Source: Spisula solida
Lineage: Eukaryota; Mollusca; Bivalvia; Venerida; Mactridae
Reading direction: 5' to 3'
DNA: 64,000 nt
NCBI GenBank assembly: GCA_947247005.1
Contig: OX365950.1
Coordinates: 7,452,720 to 7,516,719, forward strand
The number at the start of each line of letters is the position of its first letter. Position 1 is the first letter of the stretch. Positions 30,801-41,900 of the stretch are shown here, one piece after another. The translations under genes were made by a program, and so were the position numbers. Under the pieces are notes generated by a model that did no database searches, was not told where the DNA came from, and was given only the letters and a program-made list of their open reading frames with translations.

Positions 30801-33800
30801 TTATATAAATTGCCGCTGCCTCTTGCTACCAGCTGATTAAGGAACACAAGCAAATGCAAAGTGAAAGTACTTAACTGTCAGTCAGTTATTAATGTAAATG
30901 CAATAATAATGTTTCATTGTGTGCAGATATACATCCACTATTTTGTAGAACTCTTAAATAAATTTAAAAGAATAAAAGTCAACAGAAAATATTTACATAT
31001 AAACACAACAACAATATACAAATGAATTGTATTTGTAAAACTAAAAAATTAATTGACAAACTTCAAACTTCGGGCGATGCTTTTGAAGGAATTTGCTGTT
31101 GAACTGACACCAATTTACACGCTTTTCTTCCAGGCCTCGCTGGATCAAGGCACAATGCCAGATGAATGGAAATCAGCAAACGTGGTCCCCATATACAAGA
31201 AAGGTGATCAAAGCAATCCTGTAATTACAGACCAGTCTCTTTGACGTCAATCAGTTGTAAGGCACTTGAGCACATCGTCACCAGCTCAATCATGAAGCAC
31301 CTAGACAAACACCAAATCCTTACAGTTGCCCAGCACAGATTTAGGAAGCGGAGGTCATGTGAGCTCATCCAGACCCTACAGGACCTAGCCAGCAACATGG
31401 ATGCTGGAGGCCAGACTGATGTCATACTACTGGATTTTTCAAAAGCCTTTGACAAGGTGCCACATCTACGCCTCCTCTCGAAGATCCATTATTATGGCAT
31501 CAGAAACAACCTGCACAAGTGGATAAGCAGCTTCCTGAGAGGGCATAGCCAGACAATTTTCCTAGACGGCAAGCATTCATCGCAGGCGTCAGTGGAATTA
31601 GGTGTCCCTCAAGGTAGTGTTCTAGGACCTTTACTGTTCCTACTCTTCATTTATGACTTACCTGAATACATCTCACCTGAGTCCACCTCGCGAATGTTTG
31701 CTGATGATTGTGCGCTCTACCGAAACATAAAGACAGAAGAAGATGCCTTAGCCTTACAGCGAGACTTAGATGGCCTCCAAAGATGGGAAAAAGACTGGCT
31801 GATGGAATTCCACCCCCAGAAATGCCAGATCCAGTGATTTTTCTTGAAGAAAATTAAGCGGCCTGTGCCTTTAAAGTTGGGAATTTTAGCGCGACAATTC
31901 GCAAAATTGGGAATTATTAAAAAAGTTTGTTTGGGTTAAAAGCGGTCATATTTTGTATTTTCTACTGATAATTCACTATTCATATGTGGCAACAACCTTT
32001 GCAAGTTAGAAACTATATTGTTTCGACTTTAAAACAGCTACATATAAACTGTTGTTGCTTTGAAACCTGCGAGCACAAAAGGGGGAAAATATGCCTACTT
32101 TTTGGGAAAAAATTATGATTTTTTGGGAAAAATGGAGGTTATTTTGCTAGGGGAAGGGGCCTGTATTCGGCCCTAAAAATAGCCAAAAAAAATCACTGAG
32201 ATCATGCATATTACTAACAAACGAAAACCCATCAAAGTACCATACAACATTCATGGACATATCCTAGAAGAAGCAGAAACAGCAAAATATTTCCTTTAGG
32301 CCTCAACTTCCAAAAATCACTCAACTGGAACCATCATATTAACACCATCACCAAGAAAGCCAACAACGCTAGATCATTCCTCCAGAGAAACATCAGTCAA
32401 TTCCCGATATCGACATATCTCGGTAAAACCCGTTTTTCCCGAACCGGAATTTCACGGTCAGGGGGTTAGCGAGCAATAAGCGGTATAGAGGGAGTGTATG
32501 TATTTTTTCTTTTTTCAACATTTAAACATGAAAAACATAAAAACAATTATTGCACATTATCATTAAACATCTTCATTTTTAAACTTTAGCAAGAATTATC
32601 CTAAAAAATGCTTTATATTTGAAATATTGCATTTTATTCTACACTGTCGCTTCCGAAGCTGGATACCGATGGCGAGAAAATATTCAAGTTAAAAATATTA
32701 TTGAGGCAAAAATATTGTCAGCAAGGTCGTAAAATAATGTTGTAATTGTGTTCAAGTAAGACTTGATACGAATTCTTATCTTTTGTCTAAAATAATCGCG
32801 ATTTTTGTACCTAGTTGCTCTATACGCTATATCCGTTTTCCCCCTGATGTACATTCGGAATATCTCGCACATTGTCGCTCAATTAATTCCATAATCCCGG
32901 AAAACGGGTTTTAACCAGTAATGTCGACATGATGAATGCCCCAGGAAGACCAAAGAACTCTGCTATCAGACCTTGGTGAGGCCACTAGTGGAATATTCCT
33001 CAATTATCTGGGATCCCTTCACTGATGCCAATCTACGGAAGTTGGAGATGGTGCAGCGCAAATCAGCACAGATGGTCTTCTCAGACTACAGAAGGACCAG
33101 CAGAGTGACATCTATGTTGCAGTAGCTCCAGTGGCCATCACTTTAAGAGTGCAGGACACAAGCCAAGGTCACCGTGATGTACCGGATTGTATACCAGCTG
33201 GTTTGAAGTCCCTACAACACATCTCACTCCAATCTGCTCAGTTAGAGGTCATGGACTCGCCTACAGGGTACCTTTCGCCATAACCCTATGCTATCAGAGA
33301 TCCTTCTTTCCAGACACCATCCACCTATGGAACAACCTTCCCCAGCCAGTCATCAGCTGCTCTACCATTGACAGCTTCAAGTTCAACTTCAAGAGGGAAG
33401 TGCAGTCAGTCACCCTATGCTAGACTGGTATTGCCAATATTGGACGTTTTTAACCACACTATAAATAGTTGAACTTTTAAATATTCACTGTAAATATCGT
33501 ACAGACACCCCTTTCACCGATGATGTCTGTACTATAAAGGAAGAAGAAGAATATGTCATCCGATTATGTACTATAAAGGAAGAAGAAGAATATGTCATCC
33601 GATTATCGACATATCCGAATAAGTCATCACTACGCACTTGTCGTTTTATACGAAGTGAAACTCAGGAGCGCTTCTTGAACAATATGGTTACATTAATATT
33701 TTATTTTGGAACATAATACACGGCACCAAATTAATTATTAAAGCATACATTTTACTTACACTCAACAAATCTGCTAATTTTTTGTGGATGACGATGGAGG

Positions 33801-33807
33801 TCGCCAT
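21864..33807 (-). CDS. UFSP2: Ufm1-specific protease 2, 14 exons
   Basis: Minus-strand exons in transcript order: 33760-33807, 30514-30649, 29779-29840, 29185-29386, 28241-28455, 27676-27769, 27164-27315, 26701-26800, 26267-26413, 25341-25519, 23718-23816, 23057-23159, 22381-22505, 21864-21950. All junctions are GT/AG with consistent phases and give 582 aa and TGA. UFSP2 is a cysteine protease that matures the UFM1 precursor and removes UFM1 from substrates such as ribosomal uL24 at the ER. The papain-like catalytic domain is C-terminal: Tyr in [11 protein letters not shown], nucleophile Cys about residue 415 in [10 protein letters not shown], Asp/His about 539/541 in [10 protein letters not shown], and terminal [12 protein letters not shown]. 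All catalytic residues are present. At 582 aa it is longer than human (469 aa); the extra length is N-terminal. The 16-codon first exon ([16 protein letters not shown]) is assigned by phase and position only and is the least certain part. Confidence 0.93.
22575..22850. repeat. Dispersed repeat with GGAC tetranucleotide run (UFSP2 intron 13)
   Basis: A GACGGACGGACGGACGGACAG run at about 22765-22790 precedes AAGCTGAATCAGTATACTCAG and ends near GTGGGTATAAC. Such a CGGA/CAGA run within a short non-coding unit is typical of dispersed repeats. The ends were not resolved. Confidence 0.5.
23840..24668. mobile_element. pogo/Tc1-like TIR element, interrupted
   Basis: The left end CAGTGAAGTTCTGCTAATA and the inverted right end CATCAAAGTTCTGCTAATA match at 16 of 19 positions and are each flanked by TA. 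The CAGT start and TA target are typical of pogo-type Tc1/mariner elements. Nearly all the interior (23864-24521) is an AGCTCACC-family insertion on the minus strand. Remaining interior words are AATAAGACCA and GGTCTTATTAGCGGAC. It lies in UFSP2 intron 10, between the exons at 23718-23816 and 25341-25519. Confidence 0.65.
23864..24521 (-). mobile_element. AGCTCACC-family repeat nested in a pogo-like element
   Basis: Read on the minus strand it begins TTAGCTCACCTGCCAC then AAAGTGGCAAGGTGAGC and ends GCAGGTGAGCGCCCC, AGGATC-TAT-GATCCT, CTTGTT. The tandem core is different from the copy at 16907 (units near 125-130 bp with TTAACACTCTAG and GACCTTAAGGTCA), while both ends are conserved. The terminal hairpin uses different bases but still pairs completely. 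Confidence 0.8.
25590..25828 (-). repeat. tRNA-derived SINE (Thr-like head)
   Basis: On the minus strand the head reads GCTGTAGTTCAGTAGTTAG (A-box TAGTTCAGTAGTT), then an anticodon-type stem GCTGGA/TCTGGC around loop TTTGTAA (TGT, Thr) and GGTTTGACTCC (B-box). The body continues to AAATTTGACAATGTTGATT and beyond. A diverged copy lies at 21485-21700 and a possible one near 49490-49620. It sits just upstream (transcript sense) of the UFSP2 catalytic-Cys exon. Confidence 0.65.
25982..26217 (+). mobile_element. ~235-bp MITE, TIR around GTAAAATCATTATTTTTCG
   Basis: The left end has GTAAAATCATTATTTTTCG and the right end AAATAAGTGATTTTACCGTA, an imperfect inverted pair. Copies with the same internal phrases (AATCTA/AATCAA, CCCCAC, TACGAAATT) are at 39212-39425 (plus) and 51120-51356 (minus). 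A TIR half also appears at 29957. It is non-coding and lies in UFSP2 intron 9. Confidence 0.72.
28522..28877. mobile_element. MITE-like element with CAGGGTGACCACAGAA ends (UFSP2 intron 4)
   Basis: CAGGGTGACCACAGAA at the left pairs with TTCTGTGGCCACCCT at the right. Internal ATTCCCTGATTTT phrases repeat in both halves. CAGGGTG with CCAC is a common hAT terminal pattern. No clear TSD is visible, so the exact outer bases are uncertain. Confidence 0.6.
30150..30435. repeat. Dispersed repeat related to the insertion at 9205-9873
   Basis: The right half reads CCTACTGCCTACCTACTGACC, GGTTAGTGTCAGGAAGG and AATATTTTATT, parallel to the sequence right of the MITE at 9803-9873. It lies in UFSP2 intron 2. 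The left boundary is approximate. Confidence 0.5.
31832..32198. mobile_element. 367-bp MITE, TIR CAGTGATTTTT, TSD AGATC, inside the LINE
   Basis: This is the same family as 9434-9802, almost identical in sequence. The flanking duplication AGATC lies at 31827-31831 and 32199-32203. Removing the element and one duplication restores the reverse-transcriptase reading across the site (...KCQI then MHIT...), independent proof of the boundaries. A 5-bp duplication at both copies makes it a family trait. Confidence 0.93.
32407..32930. mobile_element. TIR element with TAAAACCCGTTTT ends inside the LINE
   Basis: The left end ATATCGACATATCTCGG plus TAAAACCCGTTTTTCCCG matches the inverted right end ATGTCGACATTACTGGT plus TAAAACCCGTTTTCCGGG over about 33 bp. 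It separates LINE segments encoding NISQF and CPRKTKEL. The TSD is not clear. The interior is AT-rich with no frame of note. Confidence 0.68.
33529..33606. repeat. 39-bp tandem duplication at the LINE 3' end
   Basis: Two adjacent 39-bp copies contain ACTATAAAGGAAGAAGAAG and ATGTCATCCGATTAT. It lies about 100 bases after the LINE coding remnant, where short tandem 3' tails are typical of CR1-type LINEs. Confidence 0.6.
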
Positions 33808-34460
33808 TTTTGGAAAGGATAAACCCCACTCTATGCCGAGACCGAGGCCGTATTCTCATAAATATGCAGAGTTAATGTTCGTTGCTATCTCAATACCATC
33901 CAAACATTCCGAGAAAGAAATCGTAGCTTATTAATTAATACGGATTATTAATTATATTTTGATCAAATGAATTTTAAACTTGAGAAAGATTTTGACACTA
34001 ACTAAGGCAATGTCATCAGAATACAAACAGTACATGTAGTGTATGTCATTCCATTTTTCCACAAACAATTATTCATAACATGTACGAAATGAATTTCACA
34101 TCACGTTTTTATTAACGAAATAATGTCTCTTAGCAAGATATCTTTCAACCTTGGCTTTGGACCATATCTTAATATAGATAAAACATCGTTACATATGTAC
34201 TATTTCCATTGTTCTACACTTGACGACACAGAAACTGTTGGTGTTGAACTACACTCAGCGTTATTTTGCTTAGTGCTAGACGAATGTACTTAGTTGACAC
34301 TATCAAATGCTTCAATTTCACGTGACGTCATCAATTAATTGTACTTTCTCATAAAATAAAACACACTAAGGATTTTTATACATGTTTGTGCTGCTGAGGC
34401 TGTGTTAACTTTAAATTTATCCTTGCACAAGACTCTCTGTAATCATAGCAATAGTGATAC
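33808..34460 (-). promoter_or_regulatory. 5' flank of UFSP2
   Basis: This is the sequence immediately upstream of the proposed UFSP2 start. The first 60 bases are richer in G+C (ACCGAGGCCG near 33840) than the surrounding DNA. No TATA box or other definite element is recognised. The transcription start is unknown. Confidence 0.3.
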
Positions 34461-34468
34461 ACAAAACT

Positions 34469-36081
34469 ATGGAACGCCATAGCTGTCTTTTGTTGATGCT
34501 TGTCATGTTAAATTGTTATAATATCATTTGAACATGTCTATACGACATGTTAAATTGTTACAACAACGTCTTAAATTGTCGATAGGGCATGTGCACTTCT
34601 CAAGACACACTGTTAAACTGTCCAAGCATCTTGTGAACATGTCTATATGCCATATTAAATTGTTAAAATCGCTTCTTATCATGTTCATTGGGCATGTGAA
34701 CTTCTCAACAGAACGTGTAATACTCTTAAACGACAGTGATTAATTGTTAAAAATCATTTGAAGATGTCTATAAGCCATGTTAAATTGTCAAAATAGCTTC
34801 TTATCATGTCCAATAACTATGTGAACTTCTCAACAGAACGTGTTATATTGTTAAACAACAGTGGTAAATTGTTAAAATATCATTTGAAGATGTCTACATG
34901 ACATGTTAAATTGTTAAAATAGCTTCTTATCATGTCCAATAACCATGTGAACTTCTTTATATAACGTGTTATATTGTTTAACAACAGTGGTAAATTGTTA
35001 AAATATCATTTGAAAATGTCTACATGTCATGCTATAGTGTTAAAACGATATGATAACCTGTCAACGAGGCATGTGAACTTCTTAATAGACAGTGTTGTTG
35101 TTGTTCAAATTTGTATGACGTCATCAATAACGTAAGTTCCTCCTGCGTGTATATTGAACAAAGATGGCGGAAATTGTTCAATATGCACGCGGAGGAACAT
35201 ACGTTATTGATGACGTCATACAAATTTGAACAACAACAACACTGTCTATTAAGAAGTTCACATGCCTCGTCGACAAGTTAAAATATCGTTTTAACACTAT
35301 AACATGTCGTATAGACATCTTCAAATGATATTTTAACAATTTACCACTGTTGTCTAACAATATAACACGTTCTATTAAGAAGTTCACATGGTTATTGGAC
35401 ATAATAAGAAGCTATTTTAACAATTTAACATGTCATATAGACATGTTCACATGATATTTGGACAGTTTAACAGTGTGACTTGACATACAATAATGTTGCA
35501 CTGAGAAGTTCACACGCCCTACCGATAATTTAAGACGTTGTTGTAACAATTTAACATGTCGTATAGACATGTCCAAATGGTATTTAAACCATTTACCACT
35601 GCCGTTTAACAGTATAACACGATGTGTTGAGAGGTTCGCATGCTCATTCAACATTGTAAGACGTTGTTTTAACAATTCAACAAAGCATATAAACATATTC
35701 AAATGAGAGTTTAACAATTCATCATTGTAGTTAAAGTCTAACATGATAATACGAAGCTTTGAGAAGTTAACACGTTCTTCTAACATTATCAAGCGTTTTT
35801 CAACAATTTAACATGTAACGTAGACATATACAAATGGTGATTTGACAATTTATCGATGTGGTTTAACAGTATAACACGATGGCTTGAGATATTATTGTAT
35901 TCTTTTAACAATTTAAGACGTTGTTTTAACAATATAACAGGGCAAGTTGACATATTCAGATGATAGTTGGACAAGTCAACAATGTGGTTTGACATATTAA
36001 CACATTGTAGTAAGAGGTTCACATGTCCTACCGACAAGTCAACATGACAAGCGTCAACAAAAGACAGTTATGGCGTTCCAT
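34469..36081. mobile_element. 1.6-kb fold-back (palindromic) element, 8-bp TSD
   Basis: The element begins ATGGAACGCCATAGCTGTC and ends GACAGTTATGGCGTTCCAT, flanked by ACAAAACT at 34461-34468 and 36082-36089. The whole length is two inverted arms meeting near 35161-35175, where GTTCCTCCTGCGTG and its partner face each other around AAGATGGCGGAA. Each arm is a series of diverged tandem units of about 127 bp carrying CATTTGAAxATGTCTA and AAATTGTTAAAAT words. The central 70 bp on each side are almost perfectly complementary. The 8-bp duplication suggests a hAT-type transposase in trans. No protein is encoded; short frames in it are repeat artefacts. Confidence 0.88.
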
Positions 36082-36089
36082 ACAAAACT

Positions 36090-38900
36090 AGTAAAGAAAT
36101 GATGTTGTAAACTCAATAAAATCTAAGTCGCACAGCAATTCATTTAAATTAAGTTAATTTGCATAAATAAAATGACAAGAATAGTCACGCATATTATTTT
36201 TTTCTACTCCGTGGAATATCAATGTACATAAAATAAATGCACTTAGTTTAAACATAAGGTATTTTATTGCCAATAATAGAGTAAATGACAAATGAGTTGA
36301 GCACCAAATTCCATCACTTAGATGCTGATCGTCCGATATACATGCATGCGCATACAGTATAACTTTTTCGTACTGGTGATATGGTCCGAAAATATGTCAT
36401 ATCCAATCTTCACGAATAAAACCTATATTTAGATTGTAAGTGAACATGTACAGTCAAAGTAGTTGTTTCTGCTGTTTCTGCATCTTTAGGCCTTGTATGT
36501 ATACTGTAAACTATATGTTACGCATCCGAGCTTGTGCATTACCATTGTTTATCATACGAAAAGTAAAAAATCTATAACAAGGGCTTTGTCATCTCTTGGT
36601 GTCCGAACGGTGAATTGAAATTTCAGAAATAACTGAGGTATTCCTTCACATGAGTTGTACCGTGAAATTGTGGTGTGTTATGTTTTTATGTTTTCTGTGC
36701 TCGGCTGTTTAAGTTGGTTGCTCTCTTCCCAGTCCGATTTTCTTTTATCTTTCTGTTTGGAAAATTATGCCCAATAATTTATGGATGCAGAAACGTTACC
36801 TTACATTTCGATGACATAGCCGGTCAAAGCTTAAAAGAACGCACAATGGCCGTATCATGGCAAACGGTGACTCGAAGTTTGATCATCTGCTGCTGGCAAC
36901 TCTACTTAGTAGATTATATGGAGACAACCCAGATCAACCCTGTCAGTAATTCAGTGGCATATTTTAGCTAATCATGCATTATGTTTTGTATGTAATTCTA
37001 ACACGACCCGCGGATTAATCCGTATAAACATAGTGCAAACAAGAGCATGTTTTATTAACCCCATAAAACATACCTCTCAAATTGGCTGTTACTATTTACG
37101 CATTTACGCCCCGTATCACGTGACATATTTATGAATGAATGAACGTAAACTTTATAGTAAAATTCTACGAGTCGCGATGGCATGGCATGTTGCACGAGAA
37201 TCCAGTGTTACAGCTATGACGCGTCTATTTTTAGAAAAGCCAATATACTCTCGAAATTAAAATTTCATTAAAACTTCTGATAATCAATTCATATACATGT
37301 TTTATTAAATGAAATTGATACCCTATACTCGTGTTATCAAAATTGTTTCAATGTTTAAAATGTGTTATATCCTTCAGAAAATTACGTAGGCCATTTTCAT
37401 TAACGAGGGGGGTATTTGTACCAGCTAATAAGCCACTCAATTTCAGCGTGGAATTATGTTCAATGTCAAATGGGTGAAAATGGAATTTTCAATTTTCCGC
37501 ATCCGAACTCCTGCCCGTGTTTTATTCACCGACAATATACGCGAACAGATTTTTATTTCTTAAATATATATTAACCTCGTCTGGCATTGTTAATTTCCAA
37601 TAATATATTTTGTTCAAACTTCGTATATGAACGAAGTATCATGCTAAAAACTGAAAAAGTTATCATAGGGGCATTTGTTTGAGTTGTCTGCCCGCGAAAC
37701 TAGTCTCCAAATTCGAGTATTCAGGAGCAGAATAACTTCCAAACAAACACGATGACCTGTGATCATGTTTGCATGTTTCGGTTGCTTATTTATGATACAT
37801 TGTCCATATATAAAGTTTGAACATTTCCCCCATACATTAATTAGCTCTCATCAGAAAATGTCACGAATACCCTTAAGTCTGTAATGTCATTTTTTTTTAA
37901 TCGTGTATTAATTTGCCTAGACTCAAATATGCAAATTGCGTAATTTTGTTTCAAACGTATTTAAAAATGTATGCACATTATAATAATACGTGTTTATTGT
38001 TTCTTTGTACATTATACATACTTTTGTTGGTTATAAATGTATGTAATCTATGCGTGCATTATGCTCTTAAAATGCAGTTGGCGGAAATAAAGACTTAAAT
38101 AAAGATTTTATTATCATGTGTTTTTTCACATTCTCCGTCTACGAAATAGTCATGACGAAGAATCGGTGGTATAATGGCTACTGTATTCAATTCGGGAGCA
38201 AGGTATTAAATAACAAATCCCGAAATGGGCTTGATATAATATGGGATGGCATCGTAGAAAGACATGTTTCCATTGTGACTACAAATTACTCATATACACA
38301 AGACAACAAGTAAACAAAATATTTATTTTAGCACAATTGTTCTATACACGTATCGGTACAGTATACTTTAAATGATCCATATAATGGTAGTGTTTGAGGA
38401 ATCGAATTTCTTCCTAATTTCTATACAAACAAACTGTAAATCATTTGTACTCGTACATGTAGCGTTGGTAACCCTTTCCGTCCGCCCTCACTTCCTTTAT
38501 TACATCCTGAGTGCATGCTAAGTATACACGCATGGCTGCAAGTGAGTATAAGATAGATGTAGATATACATGGCCATGGTGCGACAATAGTAACCTGAATC
38601 AAGAATAGTCCATATTCCGATACGATAACGCAAACACCCAAATATACTGCCGAAGATGTGTGACATTATTGAAGTAGAACTCGGTAGTCTTCGCGTGTTT
38701 CCATTACCGTACCGTAAGAATGTTTTGACATGTTAAAATAACGAACCTAACAGGACGAAGGATAAGATCGGAATATTCATGAGTTTCACTTAAATGTTGC
38801 CACACTTACTTTTACCCCCAGCTTACATTTCCGCATAATACTCAGGCAATTAAATCAATAACATAAACGAAAAAGAATTTACATGTAATATACTAAAACG
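36090..38900. other. Non-genic stretch right of the fold-back element
   Basis: No exon, RNA gene or bounded transposon could be supported. Open frames are short, AT-driven and without recognisable motifs. Isolated CpG-bearing patches occur (around 37020, 37120 and 37500). It could include the 3' UTR of the minus-strand gene ending at 38901. Confidence 0.4.
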
Positions 38901-41900
38901 TCAATAATCGGTCGATCTCGCTGTCCAACTATTCTGAGATACAGTCCTTGGTATGGGTAATAAATTACTTAATGTCCGTGGTCGGAGTGATAACTGAGAG
39001 GAGGTTCGTGTACTGAGTAATGGATGAGCTTCTATTCCAGATAATGCCACGGATGTTGGTCTGCTGGGCGTCCGTGGTTTGTTGGCTTCACTTTTTATAC
39101 AACCATAAAGGTTCTTGTATTGTACTGCATGGGGCTTGCGTCTTCTCATATTCTCAAAGTCAATACAGTCCCTCTCCGCCGTCACAGCTGAAATACAAAT
39201 CACAACATAAAGTACCTATTGCAAACTCATTATTTTTCGAGGGGGTTGAATTTTCGTTAATTTCGTTGTTAAAATCGACCACGAAATCAAATCCCCACGG
39301 TTAATCGATCTCCCAAGTACAGAATATTAGTTTACCATTTCATGTTTTGTAATTCACGAGAATGAATTTTCATCAAAAGTACGAAATTAATACACAGAAA
39401 ACATGTGATTTTATAGTACATGTACCTAATCCAAACATGTGCTAACCAAGCCTTGTTCACAGGTGAATGTAACTTAGAAAAATAGATGTAAATGTATGTT
39501 TTTACAATTTGATTGTGTATGTTATAACACTAAGTAATACAGTTAGGCTAAGTTACCTGTTAAATTAAGTTGAAGGGTTTTTGGAAATGTGTATGTTTGT
39601 AAACAGGCACATACATGGGGAGCGGTGACCTAGAGATAGGGGGCGCTCTTTTAGGATCGAGAGGCCCCGGGTTCGATTCCCGTCTGGGCCACTGCATAAT
39701 TTCTCTGAGCGAGAATAACACACATTGCTCCACTCGACCTAGGTGTGAACTGGTACCTGTAAGGGCGGTGTATGTACATGTTCGATATTCCTGTGCGCCG
39801 TATCTCCATGTTGGCTGCACATAAACCAAGAGAGAAATAGTCTCCCCGTGAGACTCGTACGCAGGTTTCCTTAGGTAGCCCAATGACCAGGAAGTTAAAA
39901 TGCCAAAGGGTGGCTGAAGGACTGAACTGGTGAAAACAGCCCACGTAAATTTGTAACTGAACTTATGTATATTTACACTCCACGCCGTAAATGTCTATAA
40001 CGCTCGCTTGATTGAGATTGACACGATCTATAGTTCTATTACCAATTGAATGTGCACACTCTTGAAGGGAGTTTAGCAACAGCTGCAGGTACTTTACAGC
40101 AACTACAGTATTCCTTCTCTACAGTTAATAGGGAACAATCGAAATTGAAAAGTTGGACGTTTGCATACGAGATAAGGGTACACTCAGAAAAAATGAATTC
40201 ATGTGCCTATATATGCGTGGCTAGAACCCCTGACAGATGCCGGTAATGTTAATTTTGCTGTTCAGTCAACTTATCAGTTATCACTTTGATACGATATGTA
40301 TATAACATATTTTCGTATGTTCACTCACTTTCATGTGATGGTACAGTGTTGTGAATTTCTGTTTCTGTTTTCTTTAAATTTCCAAACAGTCTAAAATTTT
40401 CCAACTCAAAATTGAGTGTAGGACTGGCTATTTTCTCCACTATCCGTACTTGCATTCGGTCCCGTTCTCGCTTCTCTGCTCTACGTCGCTTCATATCCAC
40501 ATCAGTAAGGGACCTTTTCCACTGAAATACAGAGTTGTGTTTGTTATTATGGTTGTACATGTATAATTTCTTTTTCTCTATTACCTAAGCCACAAAATGC
40601 CAAACATTTGTTGTTGTTTTTAAATCCATATATGCTAGAGTAGCATCCCACGCCGCACCAAAACCAAGTTGCGACGCAAATAATGTTTCTAGTGGAAAAT
40701 GAATTATGACCAGTAGAAACCCTGAAAGGTTACATACAATGGTCATTTTATGTGATTGTTCTTAACTTTTAACAATAACGGAGGTTGCGTTACACTGAAA
40801 AGAAAGTGAGGAGACTAGAAAGCACGTAGGCGCATTACAGAAGCTGAAGTGAAGACTATGGAACAATCTTGGGGAACGGTTGGGGAGCCAAAAGACAGAC
40901 TCTTGTAAAGGTATTTGTTGTTATCGTTATATGTCAGAATGCATTTTATAAACATAAATGTGCGTCGAAAGTGATAATTAGTGCTATTGGTCTTTTTTCA
41001 TAGGATAAACGGATTTCATACCACTGATTGGAACAACCGAATATGTAAGTATCGCAAACTTGATATCACAGGGTATTCTAATTTCATAACGGCGATGTCC
41101 ATAATAAATGGAACTTGACTTATACAATAAAGCTGATGGGATAAGATCTTCTCAATAAATGTATTAACACCGGAACTTGGCAGGGTAACAACATTTTATT
41201 GATATGACCCATGCTCGGTATTAAAGTTTAACCATACCCTAGGTATATAATCAATCATTGGCCTACCAAGTTCAACGGTAATTGATTTGGTTTTATTTAA
41301 ACAAACCGTCTTCGTTCAGGCAACATTTAATTTCTGAATCGATAGATCACATATAATTAGTTCGCAATAATGTTTTCATATATAACGTACAATTATTTCC
41401 GTATTGATCCCCCATATCGAGAATGCTTTAAACTTTACATTTCGATAGCGTCACATTAGAATTCATGCGTAACTATTATAATAAACGTTTAATTGTTTAC
41501 ATGACCAGAAACAATAACAAAGATCGGTTTCTACAGTGTAACCCCTACAGACTTCGCGACTGTACCTTCTTGAGAAATAACAGTAACTCTTAGTAACAGT
41601 CGAAAATAATTATCTCACTGTACTTCGATACAGAGTTATTGCCCTTTATCACTTGAACAGGGGAATTAACTTGGAGGGCATTCATATAGATATGGTTCAT
41701 TGGACTTCTAATTATTAGTACAATTAAAACAAAACTTAATAATATCTTGATTTATTCTGAAAATAATGTATTACTGACTTCTTTGCTAGGGTATAGCTCG
41801 ATAATCTCCAAATGACATTAATTTAATTATACCGTCATTTTCATTGTTTTCCGAACACATATCTATAATAAACTTATTTGACGTACGTATAATCTAAAAG

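Larger units (their letters stand above)
31053..33423 (+). pseudogene. Broken LINE reverse transcriptase (antisense in UFSP2 intron 1)
   Basis: Reverse-transcriptase blocks in order are [10 protein letters not shown] (near 31180), [17 protein letters not shown] after a one-base frameshift near 31215, [29 protein letters not shown] (near 31605) and [10 protein letters not shown] (catalytic FADD, near 31695). The reading then runs into a MITE at 31832-32198, resumes with [11 protein letters not shown], breaks again at a second insertion (32407-32930), and ends with [16 protein letters not shown] near 33310. No endonuclease domain or 5' end is present, so this is a 5'-truncated copy of a CR1/jockey-type non-LTR retrotransposon. 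Several in-frame stops lie after 33100. It cannot be active. Confidence 0.88.

Noticed and set aside
39615..39690. A functional tRNA at the strong GGTTCGATTCC box
   Set aside because: The acceptor stem does not close and the sequence continues into a SINE-like body.
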